Below, in pieces: positions 1-11,793 of a DNA stretch of 64,000 nt. This DNA is from Malaya genurostris. Taxonomy: Eukaryota > Arthropoda > Insecta > Diptera > Culicidae. Under the pieces are notes generated by a model. The model saw only the letters and a program-made list of their open reading frames with translations, ran no database searches and was not told where the DNA came from. Where the stretch lies: positions 10,546,631 to 10,610,630 of the forward strand of contig NC_080571.1 of assembly GCF_030247185.1 (NCBI RefSeq), in the 5' to 3' direction. Positions within the stretch are counted from its first letter, which is position 1. Every line of letters begins with the position of its first letter. The position numbers and the translations under genes are program-made.

Positions 1-310
1 TGCAAGGTGTGAAGCAACGATTAATACCGTTGGTCGTGTTAGAGGAATCAAGCGGATGACATCATAATGGTATGCTGTGATTGGCTCACAAAAATAGGTC
101 AATGCTGTGCTATGAAAATACTAAAACGACGTTGCGATACATGTTTAAGCTAAATGTTTCCGACTGGGTTAACAGTTAAATTATATTAGTGCATCAACAA
201 ATCAAGCGTCCAAAATTATGCAATAAAATATAACGTGACTAGTTTTGAACTTTTAATTTGACACCCGAGCCCGTGATTTTTAATGCCAAAAGCTTTCAAA
301 TATCGGTGTC
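1..310. repeat. Interspersed repeat, diverged copy of 46190-46400
   Basis: The segment shares ordered blocks with 46190-46400: a block like TTAACAGTTAAATTATAT, a block like CATCAACAAAT, the run GACACCCGAGCCCG versus GACCCCCGGCCCCG, and TTTTTAATGCCAAAA. No coding potential is visible. I infer two old copies of one unclassified interspersed repeat. The ends of the repeat are not defined here because this copy runs to the window edge. Confidence 0.5.
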
Positions 311-3300
311 TAAATATGAGCAGGTTAAAATCGGATCTAAATTGGCGATATATAAAAACATGAGTAGTCAATTGAACTGTTAGAATTTGGAATTATTAAT
401 GATGTCAGAGTAAAATCTCGTTTTTAATAATGTTAATTTTAGACTACATAATGCCAGTCTGTGAAGGTTATTTTTTTTATTAAAATTAAATTTTAGATCT
501 GCTACGAAAATTCCTACATAATTGCCACGGCAATGTCTTCTCTGTTCAAGTTAGTGAGAACCCACAAGCGCGAATTACAGCGGATCCGTAATAAATGTTG
601 ACTAGAGTAAAAACTTTTTCTGTTAGCAACAAAACTTGAAACCCAGCGATTTATACAATAAATCCTACCCATCAAAACTTCGCGACTGTTTACACCAACC
701 ACGAAACACTTGGCATCAGGCAGGCATTATTTCCAGCCGAGAGGTGCCGTTTGTACGAGAAGCATCTGTTGAACCCGAATAATGGTTTTTTTTTTCGCCG
801 CGATTTTTCCGACCGCCTCCGACAGTAGTCAAGGGTCATCATTTCCAGCACAAACTGTCACCAAAGTCCACGAACTTTGGCGTCCGATGCGTTCCTGCGC
901 TAGGCTTCTTGTTGCACGTGCCTCAAACATGGATTCGTGGATTTCGGAAGGGCGTCACAGCATCCAAATGGGAGGGAAAGTCAGCCGGTCGGAAGGGTGT
1001 TTTATGACCGTCTGACGGATGGTACAACTTTATCTAGGATACGAATTTTCATCAACATTTTTGCACTCCGGTTCGTTCGTGGGACCGGGGTGGGGGGATG
1101 GGTGAGTGCGAGAGTTCGGTGTTTCAAGTGTGCTACAATGATGCTCATAAATTTAAGCACATACGAGATGATGATGCTCTGCTTTTGAGAGTGTTATTCA
1201 TTTTTTCCCCGTTCGTCATTCAACTTGAAGCAGGATGGCGCAACTGGAATTTCAAACCATGCGGTCGAAACATGAAAACTTATCTGAGTAGGATGATGAT
1301 GATGATGCTGCTGCTGCTCCTGCTGTTACTGATGTTAATGGAACTTCTTCGCATATATGCATATTTGCCTGGCTCGCGATACCGGAAAATCGTTTCTACC
1401 CATGTTTCAGTTAGTCCGGAAAATTCGGAAGAAACTTGAAACCAGCCAGGTATTACGCTTGGAAAATCGGAACATTTTATTTTCTCTCCCTCGCCTGCCG
1501 TCCCACCTTCCGCTCCCGTGGATCCGAAAAGCGATCCACTCAACTGGAATTGAACCATTCAACTTTTGTTTCGGGTGAAAATAAAACCGCCCGTAAAAAG
1601 TCAAGTTAGACTGCAAATAAAAAACCAGACTGAATGGAGCAGAACAATCAAAATTAGGTACCGCACCGAACGAAGCAATTCGAAGCGATAGTGTGACCTA
1701 CACCCGTTTCACCAGGGGCGGGCAACATTCCATTGGCGCCAGAACCCATTGGGTCCGGACAATAAAAGCACCTTTATTTTAATTCCATTCCGTAGCTGTC
1801 CGAAGAGTTACGCTTAATTATGGCAGTCATTATGGGTTATACAACGGGAAAATATTTGCGTTCGTGGTGTGGCCTTCGGAAATGGCCTCAAAGTGTTGCC
1901 CGTTGTGTTGAAAAACGGTTCTACTCGGGCCAGCGGTTCAGTGGTCCAGTTCGCCGACGACGACGACGGTGCTGGGTCAAGCGGATGCAAATTATGCAAA
2001 CGTTACAGGAAAATTCATGTCCCACCTGAAAACGTAGCACCGGCGGACAGAAACTAAGAAGCTTTGAGTGGATGGCGTGACAAATTTATTACCGAACAGC
2101 GTGGTGCAATTTCGGCACCGTAGATGAAGCAGCGCATCCGTTCAACTTGGCAGCAAATCAGCAGAAGCACGGGATTTATGTTTCTTTTCTTTCCGCTGGC
2201 TGGAAACTTTACGAGGCAATTATATTGCAAGCAGCACGGTTTAGGGTTGAGCTTGGTTCTAGCGACTTTGGTGGAGAAATTGAGCGAATTCACCGCCATT
2301 GAAATAGAATGCAAATTTTTTTGAGTCTCTGCGAGAAATTAAAATTAATATTTGTTGCATTATAACACGAAACGCTCATTTCAGGGATTTCGGTTTACCA
2401 CCACCCAAGACGTGCAAAGCGATCCGTTGGAATCATTCTATTGAACCCGATGCTTGTTTTGATGGATCTTGTTGTAATTTTTATTCCTTAAAGGAGAGGC
2501 GATTTCGCTGTTATCTAGCGAATGAAGGGCGAGCAGTGGTTCGCTATTCACGCTCCTGTCCATTAGTTCGGCATCACTGTTATTGACGAAACAATCGTTT
2601 CTTATTTCACAGGGGTTGGATAAGTTGTCCAGGGCGGGTATGGTCTAAATGATAAAAAAAACATCATTTTTGAGAATCTTTCTCAGAATTATCGGGAACA
2701 TTCGAACAACATTTTGTAATTTTTTCGTGGAAAAATATTGAGAAATAAGTCGGTGAAAAGGTATTTTTTGAGAACGCTGCTTAAAAATAATAATTTGCGG
2801 TGTCCACTGTATCTCAGCGCAGACTAATCAGAAGTGAACAAATCAAAACAGCATAGTTAGCGAAGAAGTTTTTCTAGACCCCAACGTTTCTTTTTGATTT
2901 TGTTGATTTTTTTTTGAGTTTTGGGTGGTTGTTCAAATTGAAAACTACGATTTTTCACTATAAAATCCGCCATTTTGTAACTGTAAAACCTCCCAAAAGT
3001 AACAAACAACGAAAAGGAAAACGTTAGGGTCTGGTTTTTTATATGTAAAAAATGTGTGCAAAATTTGAACAAAATTGGTGCAGTAGGTTTTGAATGACGA
3101 TGGACACGGACTTTCGCAAACTGCTTTCGAGAAAAACGCGTTCAAAGTTTTTTGTCTATCTAATCAATGGAAACAATTTATTACTCAAGGGAGCCCGTAG
3201 GGTATAACATTTTCAAAAAAAGTTTTTAAGTCTAAATAGAAATCTTGGGCCTGTATGCCGAGCTCTTACTTCTTCGCAGTATAAGATAAGCAAAGATTGG

Positions 3301-3380
3301 CTTGAAAATTTCCCAGAATATTCTTGAAATATTTTACTATGAGAAAATACAAAGAAAATGATCAATGATTTTTCAAATGT
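311..3380. other. No gene recognised
   Basis: Short open frames occur on both strands, but none shows a domain, conserved motif or plausible gene structure. The part from about 700 to 2330 is somewhat richer in GC than its surroundings and could be single-copy DNA. The part from 2640 to 3380 is A+T-rich with homopolymer runs, as in decayed repeats. Confidence 0.5.
1292..1328. repeat. Imperfect trinucleotide repeat (GAT)n/(GCT)n
   Basis: A run of GAT triplets passes into GCT triplets and ends near CTGTTACTG. It makes short Met, Leu or Ser/Ile homopolymer frames on the two strands, which explains the small overlapping ORFs there. Confidence 0.85.
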
Positions 3381-3388
3381 GTTAGACC

Positions 3389-3676
3389 CTACCCACCCCT
3401 AACTGCATCTGGTGTATTTTGTTCTATAGGGGATACTGAGGGTTTCGTTGAGGGTGATAGTTCGCTGTTGTTGGTGGCTGTCACAAGTGTACTGCGGTTG
3501 ATTGGGGTTGGTGTGAAGGAAGCACCGTTGTCCCTTGGTGTAGTTGTCCCCTTGCCCAGTTTATCACATGGCTTACCGTAGTGAACAGCTTTTTGGTAAT
3601 ATTGACATGTGGCCATCTGATTCTCATAGGTAACAAGTGATTTCCACGGGATTCTTGTATCCTGATCGAAAGTCAC
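3389..3676 (-). pseudogene. LINE ORF1 remnant with a damaged zinc knuckle
   Basis: A 95-codon frame on the minus strand contains CQYYQKAVHYGKPC, which fits a CCHC zinc knuckle (CX2CX4HX4C) with tyrosine in place of the second cysteine. It is followed by a Thr/Ser/Pro-rich tail. The motif VTYEN...CQY...VHYGKPC resembles the C-terminal part of ORF1 (gag-like, RNA-binding) of LOA/Lian-type non-LTR retrotransposons, as I know the family. A diverged paralogue with the same Cys-to-Tyr change lies at 36518-36757 on the plus strand. No ORF2 is attached. It could instead come from another LINE clade; I am moderately sure of the LINE origin and less sure of the clade. Confidence 0.5.
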
Positions 3677-3779
3677 ATAAGAAGGTACAGGTCAAATATA
3701 ACGAATTGAATTGCATCCAACTCTTTATAAAACTGGCTGTAAACAACATTTTTTGTTGAAATTCCGAGCCAACGGTCGT

Positions 3780-3909
3780 GATTTGGATTTATTGCGAAAG
3801 CATTGAAAACCAGTTGTGTGTGTGATAAAGTAGTCGGACGATCGAAACAATATTGTGTAATAGACAATAGTGCTTTTTTCTCAGAGAGGTTTTTTTGCGC
3901 ATTATATAC
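3780..3909 (+). repeat. Partial copy of the LINE 5' leader, left of the DD37E insertion
   Basis: The stretch with GACGATCGAAACAAT, a TATTGT block and TTTTTTCTCAGAGAGGTTTT resembles 5220-5350 (GTCGATCGAAACGG, CTATTGTTTT, CCCCTCAGAGGTTTTTT). I infer two partial copies of the leader of the LINE whose ORF1 starts at 5467, separated by the transposon at 3912-5197. Tandem 5' leader units are known in some non-LTR elements. Confidence 0.4.
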
Positions 3910-3911
3910 TA

Positions 3912-5197
3912 AGAAGTGTATCGAAAATAAGCTATCCACAATTTTTTCTTTCAAATTATGATAAAAAACGATATTTTATTCAAACTAAAAATTGATCCTT
4001 TATTGTACGAGGTTAAACTTGAGCATAATGAAAACGGGATGAAATTTAAGTTATTCTTTCACGAATTTTCGAACTTTTGATCGAACGCTCTTCATCAAGT
4101 CCCGGACAAGTGTTGCATTGCATTTTTTGGACGCTCGAGCCCAAATTTTTTTGAACTCCTGCATGTTCCCAGCTGCCTTACCAGTCTTCTTGAAGACCCT
4201 CTTCACGATTGCCCAGTAACGTTCGATGGGTCGAAGCTGAGGGCAATTTGGTGGATTGATATTTTTCTCAACGAAATTTATACCCTTTTCCGCAAGCCAA
4301 TTGAGTGTGGTTTTGGCATAGTGAGCCGACGCTAAATCCGGCCAAAACAGTGGAGGTGTACTATGTTTCTTATATAAAAGCAGCAATCTCTCTGGATACA
4401 CTCAGATCAATAGATTTCTGCATTTATAGTTCCGGTAGTGTAAAAATGATTGACTTCAAACCACAGGAACATATTGCTTGCCATACCAGTACCTTCCGAC
4501 CGAATTTCTCCACTTGAATCGACCTGTCCGCATCGCTTACATCCTTCCCAATGACGACAGTATTGTGGACCTGGAAGGGTTTTTGAGTCCTCCTTTATAT
4601 AAGTCTCATCGTCCATCAAAACGCATGCATCCGGACACTGCAAAAGACGCGAATACAATTTCTGGGCCCTTGTTGCTGCTCGCTTCTTCTGTTCAACACT
4701 TTGTTTCGGGATTTTCTGCTTCTTGTAGGTCTTCAGGTAATTTCGGCTCTTGATACGCTGGATCATTCCGACAATCTTTCCTGCTTTTTTAGCTAAATCA
4801 CGTATTGACATTGATTTGTTCTTCATGATTAGAGATACCACTTTCTGGTCCAGTTTCGGGTTGGAAAAACCGGATTTTCTGTCTCTTCCTGGTAGCTCAT
4901 CCAAAGAATAGTGTTCCCCAAACTTGTTAATGATGGTTTTAACACTGACATGATGAATTCCGAACCACTTCGCCAATTTTCGCATGGTAATACCCTTCTC
5001 ACTTAGCCACCTTAATTTTCACTTCCTTTTCAATACGCGACATTTTGGAAACGCAGAATTTCAACCGCACAAACAAGTAAACGAACGAAAGCTGACAGCC
5101 AAACGCACAGCATGCTGTGATCTTAGCATAAAAAACCATCACAAATACATGCGTACAACACAAATGTATGTGAATAGCTTATTTTCGATACACTCCT
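3912..5197 (-). mobile_element. Tc1/mariner-superfamily transposon, DD37E (ITmD37E) type
   Basis: The 1286-bp element has terminal inverted repeats: the left end begins AGAAGTGTATCGAAAATAAG and the right end is its near-perfect inverse (TTATTTTCGATACACTCCT). TA dinucleotides at 3910-3911 and 5198-5199 are the expected target duplication. The transposase lies on the minus strand and is broken. The D-to-E spacing in the last catalytic block is 37 residues, which defines the ITmD37E family known from mosquitoes. The element sits inside the leader of an older LINE. Confidence 0.9.
4051..5043 (-). pseudogene. DD37E transposase, frameshifted
   Basis: The likely original start is the ATG at 5043, followed by about 14 codons and then a stop or frameshift. 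A second frame (from 4985) carries helix-turn-helix DNA-binding regions (KLAKWFGIHHVSVKTIINKF, and later SIRDLAKKAGK) and the first catalytic Asp in VLMDDETYIKEDSK. After another break near 4405, the third frame carries PDLASAHY (second Asp) and PNCPQLRPIERYW (catalytic Glu), with 37 residues between Asp and Glu, then a basic C-terminus. All three acidic residues are kept, but at least two frame breaks make a full protein impossible. The enzyme would have cut and pasted its own element at TA sites. Confidence 0.88.
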
Positions 5198-5199
5198 TA

Positions 5200-5466
5200 T
5201 AGCAGTGCATTGTTGTGAGCGGTCGATCGAAACGGTACCATTAGCCGGCTATTGTTTTGTCGATCAAGACCAAGTGTGCGGATTATAAACAAGACATTGT
5301 GTGTGGATTATAAATAAGTGTGTCTTTTCCCCTCAGAGGTTTTTTGCCCACCATCAAAGCGGTGATCTTAAGTTAAGTACTGTTACTTCGTTTATTTTTA
5401 TTTCTGTATTTGACCATTATATTTCCCCCCGAATCAATTATTTCTGCGCGGAAATAGTTCCGCGAC
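5200..5466 (+). promoter_or_regulatory. 5' untranslated leader of the decayed LINE
   Basis: The sequence between the DD37E insertion and the ORF1 start holds no ORF. It resembles 3780-3909, and it ends at ...CCGCGACATG, the ORF1 start codon. By analogy with other LINEs, an internal RNA polymerase II promoter is expected near the 5' end; I cannot point to its motif. Confidence 0.35.
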
Positions 5467-5667
5467 ATGTCTAATTTAAATCCTGACCCCCCCGTTCCCG
5501 ATGTTCAAATGGGGACTTCCCTTGACTGTAAAAAGTCTCCCATAAAGAGCTATCCAGATGGGCTCGCACTATCGGCCGGGCCTTACGCGGTCTATTTCCG
5601 GACCAAATCAAAAGAAAAAAAAAATAAATATTTTAAAAATATCGCGGAACCTGACTTCGAGATGTAA
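5467..5667 (+). pseudogene. LINE ORF1, N-terminal fragment
   Basis: The 66-codon frame starts MSNLNPDPPVPDVQMG and contains GPYAVYFRTKSKEKK, the kind of proline-rich start plus Y-x-V-x-F-R strand seen at the beginning of gag-like ORF1 proteins of I/Jockey-superfamily LINEs. It stops at 5667, where about 1.6 kb of unrelated repeat begins. The ORF1 remainder resumes near 7280. I infer that insertion or replacement split the gene. Confidence 0.6.
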
Positions 5668-7270
5668 TACTACTAACTGAATTACCCGGCGTTACTCGGA
5701 AATTTTTCGTGATTGTTCTGCCTATGTAAATACTCTGAATGTAGTGAAACACGGTTAGAACAATACTCCGTACATGTTCAGATTGCGCACGGCCAATGCC
5801 CCATCTCAGATTCACGGCATTCTGGTCCAATCGGGTCAGTTTTATGTTTTTCGTAAAATCTGATCAACTGTACCTTACACTTTCCATGTTTGAGACACTT
5901 GCTACACTCCCTCTCCCTTGAAATAACGTAATAATCTCCTTTGATATAAAATAGTATCTGTATTTGTCAAGAAGCATCGTTTCTCTGAATAAATTTTATA
6001 CTGAACTCCCCCTTTTTAGTGAATTTACTACAGTTCTCCTCCATGGTTATTCTTATAACCAACTCTGAGTAGTGAAGAAAGTATCTGAGTTCATCATAAA
6101 GTATCGATTTCCACCTTTTATACATGTGCAAAAATTTTGCGGTGCATTGAAATTAACAATAGCAAAACCTTGAGATTCTTCTCTTTCTCTTGTTTTACAA
6201 AAAATGGCAGATGAAAATTGGTTTTCGAAACCCCCTCCTTGCCGTCTAAATCTCCCCCTCCCTTGTTTGTCAACAGATAAGAAAAAAAACTTCAGTAAAC
6301 ATTCCTTTTGAAAGGTACTTTCTACAAATTTCATCCTTTTGATCACCTTTGCGAGAAATATCTAAGCTCGTCGAGAAAAATAAAAAAAAAAACCCTTATA
6401 ACCTCTAAATTGCAAAAAGTTCCTGTGCCAAGTTTAAGGATAATTTATTGAGTTTTTATATCGATCAACTTTGAGTTCTTATAAATTTATCATTATTTTT
6501 TTATTATTTTTACGTTTCGTCTTTGACTCATCATTGCAGAGCAGTTCAAATTGAACTGTTTAGTGCTAAACTCGGCTCTTATAAATATTTGTGCCTGTCG
6601 AAAAATGTCTATTTTTGAAAAATTCGAAACATTTTGCCCCAAATTCTCCCTGTTAGCGAACGCTTACTAAATCCCCCCCCCCCTTAAATATCCTTATAGC
6701 AACATAATAACTTGAGCCAAGTTAGGTGTGAGGTGTGGTAATCTATTGAGTTGCTTCGGAGATATGATTGAGTTAAAAATGCTCTTAGGAACATCTGAAG
6801 TACGAATAATATCCGTACTTAATACCGTTTTTTGTAAAATTCTATCGATTTCACATTAAACCTTCTTTTTTAGAGGCACTCATTATATCAACCCCACTCA
6901 AACACCCTTAAGGCCATATTTGAGTTTTTCAAAAAGTATGGATGATCATCAAAAATTATCGATACCTTTTAAATTATAAATATTTCATCATTGCCCCCTC
7001 TCATGTTAAAGACATTTACTACACACTCTCCCCCAGAAAATGTCTTAATGCTTATCTTTGAACAAGAAGTTTTAGTGCCAAGTTTGATAGCAATCCATCC
7101 AGTATTTCTGAAGTTATGCAGTTACAAACATTACATCCCCTTTCAGATGCACTTACTACATCCACCTCTCACAAATACCCATAAAACCATATTTAAGTTT
7201 TTCAAAAAGTATTGATTCTCTTCAAATTAGAATAATTACTCAAAACAGGCTAATGAGCTTATTCATTATT
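5668..7270. repeat. Old diverged tandem repeats inside the LINE
   Basis: Several segments recur with strong divergence: starts like ACATTTACTACACACTCTCCCCC, GCACTTACTACATCCACCTC, GAACGCTTACTAAATCCCCCC and GGCACTCATTATATCAACCCC; a block ACCATATTTGAGTTTTTCAAAAAGTAT (about 6912 and 7190); and GCCAAGTTT...GCAATCCAT blocks. The period is roughly 270 bp for the best-preserved pair, which may be a dimer. There is no ORF of note. The unit is of unknown class and interrupts LINE ORF1. Confidence 0.5.
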
Positions 7271-7279
7271 TCCCCTTTT

Positions 7280-7962
7280 ACGCTGAAGTACCGCGTCTAT
7301 GTACCAGCTCGCGCAGTAGAAATCGACGGTGTGGTCACCGATTCGAATTTGACTTGCGAGGACATTCTTAAGTACGGGGCGGGTTGTTTTAAAGACCCCT
7401 CACTTAAGAATGTCAAGATACTGGATTGCAAGCGATTGCATTCAGTATCAATCGCCGGAGATGGAACTTTTATCCCCAATCAGACTCTTATCGTGTGACC
7501 TTCGCCGGCTCGGCTTTGCCCAAGTACATCCTCTTGGACCGGGTTCGTTTGCCTGTTCGTCTATTTGTACCCCGGATAATGAATTGTACCAATTGCAAAC
7601 AATTGGGGCATACAGCTACCCATTGCAGCAATAAGCCACGTTGTGCTAACTGTGGGGAAGCTCATGCGGACGGCTCTTGCGGTAAGGATGCTGAAAAGTG
7701 TCTCTACTGTAAGGAGGGTCCGCATGACCTAATGGCATGTCCCGCTAACAAACTGCGAGGAGATCGGATGAAGCGTTCCCTGAAGGAACACTCCAAGCGT
7801 TCCTTTGCCGAGATGGTTAAAAGTGCCACCCCTTCTAAAGAGACAACGAACCCATATGCCTGCTTGTCAACTGACGAGAGCGATTCCGACGACCCTTTAG
7901 AAGGTCCATCTTCGGTGGTCCCTCATAGCTGTAGGAAAAAAAACAAACAAATCCTCTTATAA
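7280..7962 (+). pseudogene. LINE ORF1, C-terminal part with three zinc knuckles
   Basis: The first frame reads YRVYVPARAVEIDG...FKDPSLKNVKIL, typical of the gag-like RNA-binding domain in I/Jockey-superfamily ORF1. A frameshift near 7490 passes to a second frame with LPVRLFVPRIMNCTNCKQLG and three knuckles: CTNCKQLGHTATHC, CANCGEAHADGSC and CLYCKEGPHDLMAC. A charged, Ser-rich tail (RSFAEMVKSATPSKE) follows and ends at 7962. The protein would bind the element RNA and form the ribonucleoprotein. One frameshift and the upstream interruption make it non-functional. Confidence 0.85.
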
Positions 7963-8284
7963 GCTCCCTAGTAAGGGTTCGAAGGTGTCTTCCGAAGGGC
8001 TTCGAAAAGTTACAGCTAACGGGAATCGTGACAAACCACCGAAGCAAAAAGCTCCTGGTTTCGGAAAACTCAATTCCGAGATGGAATTCCTACCACTTCC
8101 ACTACAAAATCCCAAGCATCAACCAGAGAACCAACTAGGTGCTGGACTTATCTGTTGATGATGATATTTTGGAATATTTCTGACGCTCTTAGAAGCATTT
8201 TAATTGCTTTCATGCCAACAGTAAAAACATATTTGAAGCAGTCGACTGCAAATTGGCCCCTTCTCTCAGCGATTGTATCCTTCG

Positions 8285-9290
8285 ATGGCTAAATCATCCA
8301 CCGAGGTCACGGATCTAATCACTGTTTTACAGTGGAATTGCAGAAGTATCATTCCAAAAATAGATTCTTTTAAATTTTTAGTAAATAATCTGAAATGTGA
8401 CGCATTTGCATTGTGCGAAACTTGGCTAACTTCTGAAATACTTTTAAACTTCCACGATTTTAACATTATTCGCCTGAATCGAGATGATCCCTACGGAGGA
8501 GTACTTTTGGGGATCAAAAAGTGTTATTCTTTCTATCGAACTAACCTCCCAACGATACCAGGTATTGAAGTTGTCGCATGTCATATTACAATCAAAGGCA
8601 AGGACCTTTGCATTGCTTCCATATATATTTCGCCATGAGCCTCGGTTGGGCATCAGCGGCTCAGTGATATCATAGAGCTCCATCCCGCACCGACGTTGGT
8701 TTTAGGAGACTTTAACTTTCATGGTACGGGATGGGGTTGTCTTCACGACGATAACGGATCAGCTATGATCCATGATATTTGCGACAACTTCAATATGACT
8801 ATCTTGAATACGGGAAAAATGACACGGATCCCTGCACCACTAGCAAGATCAAGTGCACTGGACTTATTCTTTTACTCGACATCGCTATGGTTGGACTGCC
8901 CGTGGAAGGTGATCCCTGATCCCCACGGTAGCGATCATCTACCTATCGTAATTTCAATCGCCTGCGGTCTAGGAACACGAAATATTGACTGGAAGTGCTG
9001 CGCAAGTTCGATATCTGAGAAACTAGAAACAACACAAGAACTGAGGAAGAGTACACGTTTTTGGCTGGCTTGATTCTCGACACCGCGACTCAAGCTCAAA
9101 CGAAACGTGTACCCGGCGCAAAAACTAACATCCGTCCTCCCAACCCGTGGTGGGACAAAAAGTGCACAAAATTAAACGCAGAGAGGGCTTCATCATTTAT
9201 CGAGTTTAGGAAAAATGGACCACCTGATAATTTTAGAAACTACGCCGCATCAGACGCTACAATGAAAAGCTTGATTAACACTCCGAATAC
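8285..9290 (+). pseudogene. LINE ORF2 remnant, apurinic endonuclease domain
   Basis: The fragments follow ORF1 by about 320 bp. The first (from ATG 8285) has LQWNCRSIIPKIDSFKF, FALCETWLTSE and an IYISP end; the second has VLGDFNFHGTGWG and HGSDHLPIVIS; the third has PWWDKKCTKLNAERASS. These are the QWN, E-T-W, GDFN and SDH signatures of the exonuclease-endonuclease-phosphatase domain that nicks target DNA in non-LTR retrotransposons, plus the linker before the reverse transcriptase. Stops and frameshifts occur near 8638 and 9065. The reverse transcriptase domain is missing downstream. Confidence 0.85.
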
Positions 9291-10060
9291 CAAGAGGGTA
9301 AAAAAATATGGGAACGCTAATTTTTGCATGACTTATCTTATATCTTAGCAATTTTTGGACCGATTTCAAATTTTTTTCACCGTTAGGAAGATAAATTCAT
9401 TCGGAATAAAATCCATTTGAAACAATGGAAAACCGGATATTCTTTTTAAAGTTATTATAAAAAGTTCCAACTAAAGTCTGTTGAAAAAAAGTGGGAACGC
9501 TTACTTTGGCTGGCCATATCTCAGCTGTTAGAAGTTCGATTTTGAAAATTTGTTTATCATTAGACAGATACGTCTATCACAAAATAAATGGAAGAGAAAT
9601 TTTTTCAGTTACACTTTGTTAATGAAAGTTATGATAAAATACGTAACCAAAAGTCCAAGCAAAAATTATCGAATACTTCAAATTTTCGACATATCTTTAA
9701 ATTCAAAGCGACGACATATGCATTTTCATATACCAACTAGCGGACCCCTGCCCACTTCGTAGCGCAATCATATTAGATTAGATGAAAAAAATAAAAATTA
9801 CTTATCAATTTTAATGATTATTGAAGAAAAATATTATTATAATGCTCTGTGATATTGGCCCCAACCTCTTTATATCGCGGACGACAGGACACAATATATA
9901 AAACCGATGGTTCGCCGAAACGCGATCAGGCAGCGTGTAATTTTCCATTTGAAAAAACTCTAAATTCACGCTACAAACTCATAACGATTGCCCACGCTAC
10001 AAATATCAGTTGGCATCATTGGAATGCATGGAATGAAAACTTTTTCTTCTTCTAATTTGC
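9291..10060 (+). other. Unclassified insert, then possible RNase H remnant of the same LINE
   Basis: From 9291 to about 9850 the sequence is non-coding and contains two echoes of ATGGGAACGC/GTGGGAACGCTTA, suggesting an old repeat that replaced the reverse transcriptase region. From about 9888 a frame reads IYKTDGSPKRDQAACNF, which resembles the start of a LINE RNase H domain (Y-T-D-G-S). If correct, the element would fit clades with RNase H, such as I, rather than Jockey. The similarity is short and the frame soon breaks. Confidence 0.35.
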
Positions 10061-10099
10061 CATTCAAAATTGTGGCCTCGACAACATTTGCGATTAACT

Positions 10100-10370
10100 T
10101 TTGAACTTATACTTTTTTCTGCACTTGTTTCTCTATTTTCTGCACTTTATTTTGTACTTTGTGTGCTTGTTTCTGTAATTTGTGTGTTTGTTCCTGTACT
10201 TTCTGTGCTTGTTTCAGAATTTGTTCTTGTACGTTCTATACCTCCAGTATTTTCTGTATTTGGTCCTGTAACTTCTATACTTATATCTGTACCACCTGCA
10301 CATTCTGTACCCTTTTCTGCACTCAATTGTGCCAGTACTTCCTATACATTTTTCCCCAAAACAGGTACAC
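10100..10370. repeat. Degenerate minisatellite with TTCTGTACTT-like units
   Basis: Imperfect units such as GTTTCTGTAATTTGTGTG, GTTCCTGTACTTTCTGTG and GTTTCAGAATTTGTTC recur with a step near 18 bp or multiples of 6 bp. On the minus strand they translate to a Gln/Lys/Val-rich coil-like string; on the plus strand they give a Val/Leu/Ser/Phe-rich string. I take the ORFs as by-products of the repeat. Confidence 0.6.
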
Positions 10371-11793
10371 ATGTACACTTCGCACGATAAAACAGTTTTT
10401 TCCTACTCTCAAAAGTCCCAAATGACCCAAGTAAAATATAACCAAAATCAGTTTGGCAGTTTATGAGTAAGAGAGTGATTCGTTCGAATAGGTAAAACAT
10501 GTCGATGTGATCAATCTCTCCTTTATGAATTCGATGTATGAATACATGTCGATGAGTTCCCAAACCTCGGTTCCATCGATGTAATTTAATAACAGGAAGC
10601 AAACGGTATGGTTCGAGTACATTGGATGAAACTGTTCATAGCCACTCAAACGCAAATAATTTGAAATTTCGAAGTACCCTGGGTTGATTTATTTCGAATA
10701 GTGTTTGAGCCAATTGAAGACGTTTGGACTCAAGTAAATAACCGAACTTGCAATTTGTAGCAATTGACGAAATTTGGAGGTCGTTTCGAAAAATATTTAC
10801 ACAAGATCTCGTTTAAAGAGTCCTTCAAAGGTATAGCATAGGAAATGCCGAAAAAAAAGAAAACCTCTTTCTAATTTGAATGGAATGTTAAGAAAGTAGA
10901 GAGCCGAACAGTTCTGGTGTGTGAGTTAACGGTGTTAATTTGAAGTGGCAGCACACCTCAATCCTGTTGTCTCTGAATAAGATTGCAGTGTATTGTAACA
11001 GCAATAATTATATCTATCATGAAGATAAGATTTACATTTCTTGAGTTTTAGGAAAACAACGAATCATTGAGAATGGTTAATCACTTTTTTTCTTATCGGC
11101 ATGTCGAGAAAAAGACGATTAAAATAATTTTTTTTTGGTTTTTTTTTTGTTTATTGTGCTACCTAATGCTAAATCAGGGTATTATTACATTAAATATTGT
11201 TAATACACCTTTGCTATTTCAATATTGCAACAAATGAAATTATTGAAATTTGCACTGAATGGGACTGATATGCGGGTACTTTGCATATGGGACAGACATG
11301 AGTTGATATTTTTTCACATGTTACTGAACGAACCCTCAACTTTTATTGCAATTTCTGAGAGTATATTGAGGACAGATTGCATTTCAGCTAACTCAATATT
11401 GGCGAAAATCGATATGGGACTGATATACGAGTATGTGCAGTATAATTGTTCTATAATGGAAATCTGCATGCTGTTCATTTGGCACCCTAACTTAATTGAA
11501 CATGTTATTTGAAATAAAGAAACACGTGAATCAAGTAGGCTCAGTGAAATTTTTGCACAAATCAGCTCGTTTGGCGCCAAACGATTTTATTAATAATCTA
11601 GTATGCATGCATTGAGTGGAAAATTTCTAATTCCAATTCGAACCAATTTTCCAGTTTTTCTCTACTTTCCCGAAGGATTCCCCTTATGTACTATAGCCTC
11701 CGCATAAACGTCACCTTCAAAAAAAAAAATCATTTGTAGATCGTCCACGCATACCAGAGAACATTAGCAACACACACTTTTTCCGCTATTATT
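10371..11793. other. No gene recognised
   Basis: The stretch is A+T-rich with only short frames and no recognisable motif. A partly repeated pair of segments near 11240 and 11400 (both with TGGGACTGATATNCG) suggests a small internal duplication of about 155 bp. Confidence 0.5.

Noticed and set aside
1098..1616. Overlapping open frames of 70-110 codons on both strands
   Set aside because: They arise from a trinucleotide repeat and from composition; no domain, no splice structure and no homologous motif.
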